From NCBI RefSeq assembly GCF_002904295.1, contig NZ_PPHG01000070.1:1-41830 (forward strand): 41,830 nucleotides of DNA. Direction: 5' to 3'. The stretch is from Amycolatopsis sp. CA-128772 (GTDB taxonomy: Bacteria; Actinomycetota; Actinomycetes; Mycobacteriales; Pseudonocardiaceae). How positions within the stretch are numbered: the first letter of the stretch is position 1; every line of letters starts with the position of its first letter. Below the pieces are notes generated by a model. That model saw only the letters and a program-made list of their open reading frames with translations. It did not search any database and was not told the origin of the DNA. Position numbers and translations under genes: made by a program. Below are positions 31,936-39,857 of this stretch, in pieces.

Positions 31936-32628
31936 GTGCACGTGACCGCGGTGACGCCCTTGGCCGCCGACAGCGGACCCCCGATCTTCCAGTGGAAGTG
32001 GGTGGACCGCAACGCCGACGCCATCGTCTACCGGCTCGTCGAGCACATCTCCCTGACCGGCGCGGCGCTGGGCATCGGCCTGGTGGTTTCGATCGGGCTG
32101 GCCGTGCTGGCCCTGCGTTACCGCTGGTCGTACGGGATCATCCTGGGCACCACGGGCGCGCTGTACGTGATCCCGAGCCTGGGCGCGTTCGCCGTGCTGG
32201 CGCCGTTCTTCGGGCTGACGTTCGTGACCGCGATGATCCCGCTCGCGACGTACACGCTGCTCATCCTGGTCCGCAACATCGTCACCGGCGTCGACCAGGT
32301 GCCCAAGGAAGTCCGGGAAGCCGCGATCGGGATGGGCTACACACGCACGCGGATGCTCTGGCAGATCGAGCTGCCGCTGGCCCTGCCGGTGGTGATCGCG
32401 GGCCTGCGCGTGGCCGCGGTGACGACGATCGGCCTGGTCACCGTGACGTCCATGCTCGGCCTGGGCGGCCTCGGCTACTTCATCCGCGCCGGCATCCAGA
32501 ACACCACGCCCAACCCGACCGAGATCATCGTCGGCATGGGCCTGTCGGTGGTGCTGGCGGTGGTCGTCGACCTGCTGCTGTGGCTCGGCGAGCGCCTGCT
32601 GACCCCGTGGACCCGGAAGGCGCGATGA
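31936..32628 (+). CDS. Osmolyte ABC permease 1 (OpuBB/ProW type)
   Basis: 230 residues from GTG 31936. About five to six transmembrane helices and the EAA loop REAAIGMGYTRTRMLWQIELPLALPVVIAGL. Its stop overlaps the next permease ATG by 4 bp. A divergent promoter region of 128 bp separates it from the binding-protein gene. Confidence 0.9.
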   Translation: MHVTAVTPLAADSGPPIFQWKWVDRNADAIVYRLVEHISLTGAALGIGLVVSIGLAVLALRYRWSYGIILGTTGALYVIPSLGAFAVLAPFFGLTFVTAMIPLATYTLLILVRNIVTGVDQVPKEVREAAIGMGYTRTRMLWQIELPLALPVVIAGLRVAAVTTIGLVTVTSMLGLGGLGYFIRAGIQNTTPNPTEIIVGMGLSVVLAVVVDLLLWLGERLLTPWTRKAR

Positions 32629-33335
32629 GCTTCTTCGACCAGTTGAACGCGTGGTTGGCCGAGCCGAACCGGTGGAGCTGGACGGACCGCGCGGGCGTGC
32701 CGTACCGGACACTGGAGCACCTCAGGTTTTCCCTGCTGGCGTTGGTGATCGCGGCGGTGCTGACGATCCCGGCGGCCCTGTGGCTGGCCCACTACCGCCG
32801 CGGCGCGTTCCTCGCGAGCAGCGCGGTGAACATCGGCCGCGCGATCCCGAGTTTCGGGTTGATCATCCTGTTCTGGTTCCTGGCCAGCCGCTGGGAGTGG
32901 GACACGACGTTCTGGCCGTTGCTGCTGGCGTTGGTCGCCTTGGCGATGCCCCCGCTGTTCACGAACACGTACGCGGGCGTGGTGTCCCTGGAGCAGGAGA
33001 CGGTCGACGCCGCCCGCGGCACGGGTTACCGCGAGTGGCAGATCATGGCGCGCCTGGAGTTCCCTCTGGCGTCGCCGGTGATCCTGGCGGGCGCGCGCGT
33101 GTCGTTCCTCCAGCTGATCGCCACGGTGGCCATCGGAGCGATCGTCAACGACGGAGGCGGCCTCGGCCGCTACATAGTCGACGGCTTCGCGTTGGGCGCC
33201 CAAGGCTACGGCGAAATCTTCGCGGGCGGCCTGGCAGCGGTGATCCTGGCGCTGGTGTGCGACGGCGCGTTCGCGTTGTTGACCAAGCTGGCGACACCGC
33301 GCGGCCTGGCGTTGCAGAACGCCCGCCGCGACTGA
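32625..33335 (+). CDS. Osmolyte ABC permease 2 (OpuBD/ProW type)
   Basis: 236 residues from ATG 32625. EAA loop VDAARGTGYREWQIMARLEFPLASP, six hydrophobic segments. Such OpuB/OpuC systems use two permeases, but no ATPase gene accompanies them here: the next gene is an unrelated leftward exporter. The ATPase may be encoded elsewhere or shared. Confidence 0.9.
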   Translation: MSFFDQLNAWLAEPNRWSWTDRAGVPYRTLEHLRFSLLALVIAAVLTIPAALWLAHYRRGAFLASSAVNIGRAIPSFGLIILFWFLASRWEWDTTFWPLLLALVALAMPPLFTNTYAGVVSLEQETVDAARGTGYREWQIMARLEFPLASPVILAGARVSFLQLIATVAIGAIVNDGGGLGRYIVDGFALGAQGYGEIFAGGLAAVILALVCDGAFALLTKLATPRGLALQNARRD

Positions 33336-33366
33336 CCGGCGCGCCCAGCACCGCCCTGCCGATCCG

Positions 33367-33930
33367 CTAGAAAGCACCCAGCAGGATCAGCACGCCGAGT
33401 CCGATCAGGACCGCCGGCAGCACCACGTGCCCCCAGCGAGCGAGCACGCGGGCGACCCCCGGCCGGGTGGCCAGGAACCGGCCCGCGACGCACCACACCG
33501 CCACGCCCGCCAGGAACACCACCACGTAGCCCCCCAGGCCCGCAGGCCCGGTAGCCGCGAACGCCGGCACGTACACGCCGACGTTGTCCCCGCCGTTGGC
33601 GAAGCACACCAGCGCTATCCCGACCAGCCCGGTCGCGGGCGCCGGCTCGGTGTCGTCCTGGTGCCGTGCCTGCCAGGCCGCGCGGAGTCCGAGCAGCACC
33701 GGCAGCACGCCCAGCCAGCGGACCGCACCGTCCGGGAGCAGCCCGGCTCCGAGCGCCCCCGCGACCGACACCGCCAGGATCGCCGCGAAGCCGAGGAACT
33801 GGCCGCCCACGACCTTGAGCTCACCGCGGCGGCCGGCCACCTGGCCGAAGAACACCGCGAGCAGCACCAGGTCGTCGACGTTCGTCACCGCGAACATCGC
33901 GGCCGCACGTCCGAGCAGTCCGGCGTCCAC
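33367..33930 (-). CDS. CadD-like cadmium/small-cation exporter
   Basis: 187 residues from GTG 33930 (MDAGLLGRAAAMFAVTNVDD); GAAGGG lies five nucleotides upstream and a longer frame to 34005 has none. Five to six transmembrane helices. The paired acidic motifs TNVDDLVLLAVFFGQ and NGGDNVGVYVPAF are the hallmark repeats of CadD/LysE-related exporters. It convergently faces the osmolyte permease and is divergent (61 bp) from the GNAT gene. Cd resistance is family knowledge; the true substrate is unproven. Confidence 0.85.
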   Translation of the reverse strand: MDAGLLGRAAAMFAVTNVDDLVLLAVFFGQVAGRRGELKVVGGQFLGFAAILAVSVAGALGAGLLPDGAVRWLGVLPVLLGLRAAWQARHQDDTEPAPATGLVGIALVCFANGGDNVGVYVPAFAATGPAGLGGYVVVFLAGVAVWCVAGRFLATRPGVARVLARWGHVVLPAVLIGLGVLILLGAF

Positions 33931-33991
33931 GCCCACCCTTCCCGGTAAAACCGCTTGGCTGAGGCCGGCGCGGCACAGGACGATTGTGCCC

Positions 33992-34927
33992 ATGCCCGTC
34001 GTCACGCGCCGCGGTTACACCGGTCCGGCCGACCTGCGGGCCATGCAGAGCCTGGCCCGGCGGGTCTGGTCGAAGGCGAGTTCGGTGCACGTCGGGGATC
34101 TCGCGTGGCAGCGGTTCCAGCACGCCGTCCGGGAAGCCGAGTGGCCGACCGTGCTGTGGGAAGCGGATGGCGAAGTCGTGGCCTGGGGGTGGATTTCGCT
34201 ACCCGGTGAACTCGCGCTGCTCGTGGACCCGGCGCGCCCCGGGCTCGCGTCCGAGGTGCTCGGCTGGTTCGAAGGCACCGCCTCCGCCGACGAGCTCAGT
34301 GTCACCGTGCTCGACGCCGAGGAGCATGCCGTCGCCGCTCTGGAGCGCAGCGGTTACGCGCTGCAGGAAGGTCCGGTTTTCCAGTCGTATATGTCTCGCC
34401 TCCTCGTGGATCTGCCCGAGCCCGTGGTGCCCGGTGGGTTCAGTGTCCGGCCGATCACGCCGGACGACGTGGGCCGCCGGGTGGCGGTGCACCGGGCGGT
34501 CTGGCACCCGTCGCGGGTGACCGAACCGAGCTACCGCAACGTCATGAGCGCCTGGCCGTACCGGGCCGAACTGGATTGGGTCGCCGAAGCACCCGACGGC
34601 CGGTTCGCCGCCCAGTGCCTGGTCTGGCTCGACGAGCGCAATGCCGTCGGCGAGCTGGAGCCCGTCGGAACCTTGCCGGAGTTCCGTCGTACGGGGCTCG
34701 CCCGCGCGGTGTGCCTCGCCGCGCTGCACGCGGCCCACCACGCCGGCGCTCGCGAAGCCGTCGTGTATCCGGTGATCGGTCATCCGAAGTCCGTGGGTGC
34801 CCTCCCTCTGTATCGCGATCTGGGCTTCCGCCCGTATGCCCGCACCCTCACCTTCACGCGGACCCGCCGTCGTATCCCTCCTTCCCCGGGGCCCGCGTCC
34901 CCGGAGGGCGCTCACCGACGAACGTAG
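33992..34927 (+). CDS. Tandem-domain GNAT acetyltransferase
   Basis: 311 residues from ATG 33992. Two GNAT folds: the first about residues 1-135, weaker in its acetyl-CoA loop; the second about 140-300 with VGTLPEFRRTGLARAVCLAALHAA (the Q/RxxGxG/A loop) and SVGALPLYRDLGFRPY. Similar two-domain proteins include MshD, but this is shorter in key MshD motifs, so MshD is not claimed. Confidence 0.85.
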   Translation: MPVVTRRGYTGPADLRAMQSLARRVWSKASSVHVGDLAWQRFQHAVREAEWPTVLWEADGEVVAWGWISLPGELALLVDPARPGLASEVLGWFEGTASADELSVTVLDAEEHAVAALERSGYALQEGPVFQSYMSRLLVDLPEPVVPGGFSVRPITPDDVGRRVAVHRAVWHPSRVTEPSYRNVMSAWPYRAELDWVAEAPDGRFAAQCLVWLDERNAVGELEPVGTLPEFRRTGLARAVCLAALHAAHHAGAREAVVYPVIGHPKSVGALPLYRDLGFRPYARTLTFTRTRRRIPPSPGPASPEGAHRRT

Positions 34928-34974
34928 CGCGCCACCCGGCCCGCCTGTCCGATTCGGCGGTCTCCGGCGGCCGT

Positions 34975-35004
34975 TTATCCACATCGGGGCAAGGCTGTGG
35001 ACAA
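34975..35004. promoter_or_regulatory. Facing pair of DnaA boxes
   Basis: TTATCCACA at 34975-34983 is the perfect E. coli consensus and TGTGGACAA at 34996-35004 is the reverse of the actinobacterial TTGTCCACA. A weaker GGTGGATAT follows at 35008-35016. No dnaA, dnaN or repeated cluster is nearby, so this is not oriC. Confidence 0.6.
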
Positions 35005-35065
35005 CCCGGTGGATATCCTCGACATGGCCCTGAAATCGTCGGCGTCGCGCGATAGTGTCGAGCCG

Positions 35066-35096
35066 GGGGGCGCCCCCGCGGGCCGCGGGCCGCGGG
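35066..35096 (-). terminator. Candidate terminator after MIO-lyase gene
   Basis: A GGGGGCGCCCCC palindrome (35066-35077) next to three GCGGGCC/GCGGG units, about 25-55 bp downstream of the lyase stop. Strongly self-complementary on either strand, no U-tract. Confidence 0.4.
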
Positions 35097-35121
35097 TCGA
35101 ACGGCGGCGAGACGCGCGAAA

Positions 35122-36570
35122 TCAGGTGAGCGTCGCCAGATCGTCGAAGAACGCCGTGCGGCAGGCCGCGATCAGCCGCTCGATCTCCGGCCCGAGCGGG
35201 CGGTCCTCGGCCAGTGGCGGCACCACCGACCGCACCCACCGGTAACCCGCGTGCAATCCCGGCACACCGTTGCCACCAGCCAAATTCCGGGCCTGGGACG
35301 CCGTGACCAGCTCGCACGCCGTGATCGCGAAAACGTGCGTGGCCGCCGCGCGCAGCTGCTCGCCGGCCGCCGACGAAAACGCTTGCACGTCCTCCTGGCC
35401 GGCCGACGTGTCGATCGAACCGAGCGTTGCCGGTGTCGCGAGCCGGCGCAACGCGTGCAATTCGCCCGCCGCTCGCTTGTGCAGCGGCACCAACCCCGCC
35501 TGCGGCCCCGGATCCGCCGTGAGCTGCGCCGGCAGGCCGCTGAACCGCTCGTCCAGCAAGCGGTGCGTCCGCTGCACGGAAAGCTCGCCGAGGTGCACCA
35601 GCGCCGCCGTCACGGCGTCCATCCGCAGGCCCAGGTCCACCGCGTGGTACCCCGTTCCCGGGATGAACGAGCCGTCGACGAAAGACGGCGAATCGCCGGG
35701 CATCGTTTCCCAGCGCCGCCGGGTTTCGTGCAGGTCGGCGTTCACCCGGGATGCGTGCGCGATGGCCCGCGGCGCCACGCGCACCGACAGCGGGGCCTGC
35801 ACGACGCCGGGCCGCACCGGACCGATTCCGACGAGGGAATTCAGCTCGTGCAGCAGCGCCCGCAGGTGGTCGTCGCCGCCCGCCATGACCGGGGCGAAGA
35901 CCTCGCGCGGCGCCCCGAGCACGTCGATCGCCATCGCTTCGGCGAGCGTCTGCAGGTCGATGAGCTGTTGCGTTTCGGTCCACCCGCGCTGCGCGTGCAT
36001 CACGGCCAGCGGAGACCCTTGAAGCAGCGACGCGCCTTCTTTCGGCCCAAGGACATAAGGCGCGACACCGCGGCGAGCGAGCGCCGACGCGGCCGGCACT
36101 TCGACGCCGTCCTCCAGGACCGTGCCGACGCCGAGGAACGTCTGGAACGCGTGCGACAGCGCGATGATCTCGCCCGAACTGCCGAGGCCGAACCGCGGGA
36201 TAGCGGGCGTGAACCCGTCGTTCAGGCGGTCCACCAGGAACTGAACCAGCTCCGCGCTCACCCCCGACCACGGCCGCAGGAAATCGCGCAACCGGACGAC
36301 GAGCAGCGCACGGACGTCCTCGGGCGGCAGCCACGGCGGCCCGCCGACCGCGCGGCCGATCAGCAGGTTGCGCTGGTGCTCCGCCTGCTGCCGCGCGTCG
36401 AGGGCGACGCCCGCGAGACGCCCCATCCCCGTGTTGACGCCGTAGACCGGTTCCGCTCGCTCCGCAAGGGCCGTCAAGAGCTCTTCCCGGCGTCGCTTCA
36501 GGGCTTCTACCAGCGGTTTATCCAGAACCAACCGTTCACTCTCGGCGAACTCGCTGTCGGAGACGATCAT
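35122..36570 (-). CDS. MIO-type aromatic amino acid lyase/mutase homologue with altered active site
   Basis: 482 residues from ATG 36568-36570, overlapping the previous stop by 4 bp. It matches the HAL/PAL superfamily: YGVNTGMGRLAG (catalytic-type Tyr43), KEGASLLQGSPLA, LSGLPAQL-type region (FSGLPAQLTADPG) and SAGQEDVQAF. The MIO-forming triad is S131-S132-G133 in place of Ala-Ser-Gly. The QxxYSxR motif reads QAPLSVR, losing the Tyr, and the NFHG motif reads SFIPG. MIO could still form from SSG, but substrate handling should differ from HAL. It follows YbaK-like and cyclodeaminase-like genes in one operon. Lyase, aminomutase or non-catalytic are all possible. Confidence 0.85.
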   Translation of the reverse strand: MIVSDSEFAESERLVLDKPLVEALKRRREELLTALAERAEPVYGVNTGMGRLAGVALDARQQAEHQRNLLIGRAVGGPPWLPPEDVRALLVVRLRDFLRPWSGVSAELVQFLVDRLNDGFTPAIPRFGLGSSGEIIALSHAFQTFLGVGTVLEDGVEVPAASALARRGVAPYVLGPKEGASLLQGSPLAVMHAQRGWTETQQLIDLQTLAEAMAIDVLGAPREVFAPVMAGGDDHLRALLHELNSLVGIGPVRPGVVQAPLSVRVAPRAIAHASRVNADLHETRRRWETMPGDSPSFVDGSFIPGTGYHAVDLGLRMDAVTAALVHLGELSVQRTHRLLDERFSGLPAQLTADPGPQAGLVPLHKRAAGELHALRRLATPATLGSIDTSAGQEDVQAFSSAAGEQLRAAATHVFAITACELVTASQARNLAGGNGVPGLHAGYRWVRSVVPPLAEDRPLGPEIERLIAACRTAFFDDLATLT

Positions 36571-37574
36571 CGGTAGGGCAGCATGGTGCCGACGCCGGAA
36601 GTCTCGGCACGGGCGAGGATCATGTTCGCCACGGCAACGTCCGTTGTGGACAGTCCGCGGTGCCAGAACAGGATCCGTTCGGCGTCGTGCTCGCGGCCTG
36701 GCTTCTTCCCGGCCACGATGTCGCCGATCTCGGCGTGGACCCCGTCCGCGGTGAGGAGGCCGGCGTTGAGCTGCGGGCGCAGGGCGCCGAACCGCGGGTT
36801 GCCGGACCGCGATTCGCGCCAGTCGTCGACCACGACCTTGTCGATGTCGTCGAGCAGCGTGAGCTCGAGCGCGCTGATCGTGCCGTAGGGCACCAGGAAG
36901 GTGCCCGGCCGGAGGAACTCGCGGCGCACCAGCGCCTCGGGTTCGACGAGCCGGGACGCCTCGACCTGGATGTCCGCGCCGTCCAGGGTCTCCTCGGCCG
37001 TGGCGCAGACGCGGACGTCCTTGCCGAGCCGTTCGGACAGCCGGCGGCCGAAGTCCTCGCGTGACTCCGGGCGCTTGCTGGTCACGCGGATCTCGGCGAA
37101 GTCGAACAAGGAGTCCAGCAGCACGACGTTCCACCAGGCGGTACCGCGGGCGCCGATGTGCCCGAGCACCCGTGAATCCGGGCGGGCCAGGTACTTCGCG
37201 CCGACGGCGGTCATCGCGCCGGTACGGGCCTCGGTGATCATCGTGCCGTCGACGATGGCCCGCGGCATGCCGGTGTCCGGGTCGAGCAGCAGGATCAACG
37301 CCATTTCCGAAGGGAGGCCCCGTTCGAAGTTCCCCACGAAGTCACCGACGACCTTCACGCCACTGACCTGCTTCGCGGACAGGTGGCCGCGGAGGATGTT
37401 GAAGTGGCCCTTGCCGCCGTTGTCCGGCACGAGGTGCGTACGCGGCTCGAAGACGACCTGCCCGCGGCCGTGGTCCGCGAGCACGTCCTCGACCGCGCCG
37501 ACGATGTCGGCGTCCGTGACACCGAGCGCGTCGATGTCGGCGCCGGTCAGGTACCGGAGCCAGACGGACGTCAC
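36567..37574 (-). CDS. Ornithine cyclodeaminase / mu-crystallin family protein
   Basis: 335 residues from GTG 37572-37574, overlapping the ybaK-like stop (GTGA). Family motifs include GVKVVGDFVGNFERGLPSE (with the Lys that binds substrate), LLLDPDTGMPRAIVDG and ITEARTGAMTAVGAKYLA. The NAD motif is the non-standard GHIGARGTAWWNV instead of G-x-G-x-Q. The T-A-D-K block that holds the catalytic Asp of ornithine cyclodeaminase reads EASR. So true ornithine cyclodeaminase activity is doubtful; related family reactions include alanine dehydrogenase, ketimine reductase and SbnB-type amino acid synthesis. Position links it to the lyase that follows. Confidence 0.85.
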   Translation of the reverse strand: MTSVWLRYLTGADIDALGVTDADIVGAVEDVLADHGRGQVVFEPRTHLVPDNGGKGHFNILRGHLSAKQVSGVKVVGDFVGNFERGLPSEMALILLLDPDTGMPRAIVDGTMITEARTGAMTAVGAKYLARPDSRVLGHIGARGTAWWNVVLLDSLFDFAEIRVTSKRPESREDFGRRLSERLGKDVRVCATAEETLDGADIQVEASRLVEPEALVRREFLRPGTFLVPYGTISALELTLLDDIDKVVVDDWRESRSGNPRFGALRPQLNAGLLTADGVHAEIGDIVAGKKPGREHDAERILFWHRGLSTTDVAVANMILARAETSGVGTMLPYR

Positions 37575-38113
37575 CGGGCGAGGTCCTCGATGAGCTCGGC
37601 GCCGGGCAGGGCGGCCAGCGCGGCGCCGGAGATCAGCAGCTTGCTGCCGCGGATCCCGCTGCCGATGACGAGCTCGGGTGCGTCGGCGACACGCCGGTCG
37701 ATCAGGACGGGCCACTCGGCGGGCAGGCCGACGGGCGTGATGCCGCCGTACTCCATCCCGGTCAGCGAGACGGCCTCGTCCATCGGTGCGAACGACGCCT
37801 TGCGGACGTCGAGCCGGCGCTTGATGACGCCGTTGACGTCGGCGCGGGTGGTCGCGAGCACGAGCGCGGCCGCGAAGCGGACTTCGCCGGCGCGCTTGCC
37901 GGCGACGACGACGCAGTTCGCCGACGCTTCGAGCGGCGAGCCGTAGGTCTCGCAGAAGGCGGCGGTGTCGGCGAGCGAGGGGTCGATCTCGGCGACGCCG
38001 ACGGCATCCGGCTCGGCGAGCGCGGCGAGGGCCTTGGCCACGGGCTCGGCGAGCAGGTCAGTACGCGTGGGGGCGGGAACGACGGTGAGGCTCCCGGCGA
38101 TGGTCCAGGTCAC
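37571..38113 (-). CDS. YbaK/EbsC-type aminoacyl-tRNA deacylase-like protein
   Basis: 180 residues from GTG 38111-38113. The YbaK/ProX fold is shown by ANCVVVAGKRAGEVRFAAALVLATTRADVNGVIKRRL, with the conserved Lys, and the G-x-x-P segment YGGITPVGLPAEWPVLIDRRV. Family members clear mischarged tRNAPro or related tRNAs. First gene of a three-gene coupled operon with cyclodeaminase-like and MIO-lyase genes, which could make or consume a non-protein amino acid that threatens tRNA charging. That link is inference. Confidence 0.88.
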   Translation of the reverse strand: MTWTIAGSLTVVPAPTRTDLLAEPVAKALAALAEPDAVGVAEIDPSLADTAAFCETYGSPLEASANCVVVAGKRAGEVRFAAALVLATTRADVNGVIKRRLDVRKASFAPMDEAVSLTGMEYGGITPVGLPAEWPVLIDRRVADAPELVIGSGIRGSKLLISGAALAALPGAELIEDLAR

Positions 38114-38172
38114 GTCGCCAGGGTAACCGCGCTGTTCGCCACCGACCCGGCCACGGTCACGACCGCCGGGCC

Positions 38173-38311
38173 TTCGGGGCCACGGCGGGTATGACCCGCG
38201 GCCGGTCTACCAGCTCGGCGCGGGCGCCTGACCCGTCGGAGGGGACGACTGCGGGTCGCTCGAGGTTCGGGGCCACGGCGGGTACGACTCGGCGGCCGGT
38301 TTACCAGCTCG
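38173..38311 (-). repeat. Duplicated 3' end of the DUF2516 gene
   Basis: 38266-38311, spanning the last codons, stop and downstream sequence of the DUF2516 gene, is repeated at 38173-38217 with a 93-bp offset, few mismatches and a 1-bp gap. The opening TTCGGGGCCACGGCGGGTA is identical in both copies. The downstream copy has no gene attached. Confidence 0.75.
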
Positions 38312-38594
38312 AGCCGCCGCGTTGGACCTCGATCAGCTTCGGGCGGACGTCCACGATGTAGACCAGCACCGCCGCCATCGCCGGGACCCAGAAGATCATC
38401 CCCGGGCCCATCACGTTGAACAGGGCCATGGCGAGCGTTGCGCCGCCCGTGATCAGCATCCAGACGGGCTTGGTCTTGCGGTCGGCCGCCGAGTACGCGT
38501 CGGCGCGCTGGAGCAGCGCGTGCACGAAGGCGAAGAGCCCGACCAGCGCGCTGCCCCAGTGGATGACATTGAGGATCCAGATGGCGACTAGCAC
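38301..38594 (-). CDS. DUF2516 membrane protein (Rv0476-like)
   Basis: 97 residues from GTG 38592-38594 (MLVAIWILNVIHWGSALVG). Two to three transmembrane segments: 1-27, 45-62 and 64-82, with a conserved Trp/Asp-rich pattern. In M. tuberculosis the DUF2516 gene likewise follows hbhA. Located 84 bp after hbhA, behind a hairpin. Function unknown. Confidence 0.85.
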   Translation of the reverse strand: MLVAIWILNVIHWGSALVGLFAFVHALLQRADAYSAADRKTKPVWMLITGGATLAMALFNVMGPGMIFWVPAMAAVLVYIVDVRPKLIEVQRGGSSW

Positions 38595-38626
38595 AGCGAC
38601 AGCTTACGGCAAACCGCCCGAACGAC

Positions 38627-38664
38627 CCCGGCCCCGCCACCGGGGGTCCGGTGACGGGGCCGGG
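38627..38664 (-). terminator. Hairpin after hbhA
   Basis: 17-nt arms 38627-38643 and 38648-38664 with one mismatch and a GGGT loop, 15 bp beyond the hbhA-like stop. Probably attenuates readthrough into the DUF2516 gene. Confidence 0.7.
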
Positions 38665-38678
38665 TGTTCACGGCGTTG

Positions 38679-39368
38679 TCACTTGTCGGTCTTCGGCGCG
38701 GCCGGCTTCTTCGCGGCGGCGCTCGTCGTGGTCGACGTCGTGGTGCGGCGGGCCGGGGCGGCCGTCTTCGGGGCCGTCTTGTTCGCGACCTTGCGGCTCG
38801 CCGAACGGGTCTCGTGGGCGACGTCGTCACCCAGCTCCTCGATGGCGTCCGCGGTCTCGCCGGCGACCTCGGTCACCTTGCGAGCCGTCTTCTCGCCCGC
38901 CGAACGGGTGCGCTTGGTCACCTTGGCCAGCACGCCGTCGACGCGCTCGCGGACCTCGGTGGTCACGACCTCGGCCTGGCCCTGCGCGGTGGTCAGGGCC
39001 TCTTCGAGCTGCTCGATGGCCTTCTTGACCTGCGGCTGCGTGGCGATCTTGTCCCACGCCTGCTCGCCCGACTCGGCCAGCTTGTTGTACAGCTTGAGCG
39101 CGGCCTCGGTGTACTCGTCGATGACCTTGCGCAGCTCGGCCGGGTCCAGCTTCTCGCGGAGGCTCTCGACGTCGGTCGGCAGCTCCTGCAGGTTCTTGCG
39201 GGCGACCTCGCCGCTCTTGGTCACGTTCTCCTTGGCCTTCGCCACGGCGTCGGTGACGGCGTGGGTGGCCAGGTTGCCGGCGCCGAGCGCGGCGAGCAGC
39301 GGCGTGCGGACCTGGTCGAACGCGGTGTTGACGGCCTTCTTGACGTCTTCGGTCTTGGGGGTGGTCAT
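38679..39368 (-). CDS. hbhA: HbhA-like heparin-binding hemagglutinin
   Basis: 229 residues from ATG 39366-39368. Long coiled-coil N-terminal two thirds (YTEAALKLYNKLAESGEQAWDKI and EQLEEALTTAQGQAEVV), then a Lys/Ala/Pro-rich basic tail ending AAAKKPAAPKTDK, matching mycobacterial HbhA, whose lysine-rich tail binds heparan sulfate. In a soil actinomycete it may bind other polyanions or membranes. ATGA overlap with the Xre regulator shows coupling; the trio recalls Rv0474-Rv0476. Confidence 0.85.
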   Translation of the reverse strand: MTTPKTEDVKKAVNTAFDQVRTPLLAALGAGNLATHAVTDAVAKAKENVTKSGEVARKNLQELPTDVESLREKLDPAELRKVIDEYTEAALKLYNKLAESGEQAWDKIATQPQVKKAIEQLEEALTTAQGQAEVVTTEVRERVDGVLAKVTKRTRSAGEKTARKVTEVAGETADAIEELGDDVAHETRSASRKVANKTAPKTAAPARRTTTSTTTSAAAKKPAAPKTDK

Positions 39369-39808
39369 GCTGACTCCTCGGTGTTCGTGGCTGGGGCGGG
39401 GGAAGGCTCGGCGGCCGGCCGGGCCGCGGCGTTCTCCCGGCGGAAGGATTCGTAGACGTCGAGCAGGACCTGTTTCTGCCGTTCGGTCAGCTCGGCGTCG
39501 GCGCGGATCGCGTCACCCACCGGCCCGCCCGTCGGCAGGTCGAGGATCCCGGCCTGCACGTACAGCGCTTCCGCCGAAATGCGCAGGCCCTTGGCGATCT
39601 GCTGCAGGATCTCCGCGCTGGGCTTGCGGACCCCGCGCTCGATCTGGCTCAGGTACGGGTTGGACACGCCGGCGAGCTTCGACAGCTGGCGCAACGAGAT
39701 CTTCGCGGTGTTGCGCTGCTGGCGGATGTACTCGCCGATGTCGGAAGCGATGTCCGCGACCTTCTCCATGGGACTGCCGGATCCTGACGTCCCACCGGAC
39801 TCCGTCAT
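39365..39808 (-). CDS. Xre-type regulator of the hbhA operon (Rv0474-like)
   Basis: 147 residues from ATG 39806-39808 with an excellent AGGAGGTGA Shine-Dalgarno a few bases upstream. HTH ISLRQLSKLAGVSNPYLSQIERGVRKPSAEILQQIAKGL in 35-80, then a short helical segment (LTERQKQVLLDVYESFRREN) and a Pro/Ala tail. An earlier ATG at 39829 lacks an RBS. A perfect palindrome at 39858-39878 in its promoter is a likely autoregulatory site. Confidence 0.9.
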   Translation of the reverse strand: MTESGGTSGSGSPMEKVADIASDIGEYIRQQRNTAKISLRQLSKLAGVSNPYLSQIERGVRKPSAEILQQIAKGLRISAEALYVQAGILDLPTGGPVGDAIRADAELTERQKQVLLDVYESFRRENAAARPAAEPSPAPATNTEESA

Positions 39809-39857
39809 CCGGTCACCTCCTCGCGACACCTTCGACGGTACGCGCGAGTGCTAGCTA

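Noticed and set aside
33992..34927. mshD
   Set aside because: Two GNAT domains fit, but MshD-specific motifs were not recognised and no mycothiol gene is adjacent.
34928..35121. Replication origin
   Set aside because: Only two good DnaA boxes, no AT-rich unwinding region and no dnaA, dnaN or gyr genes nearby.
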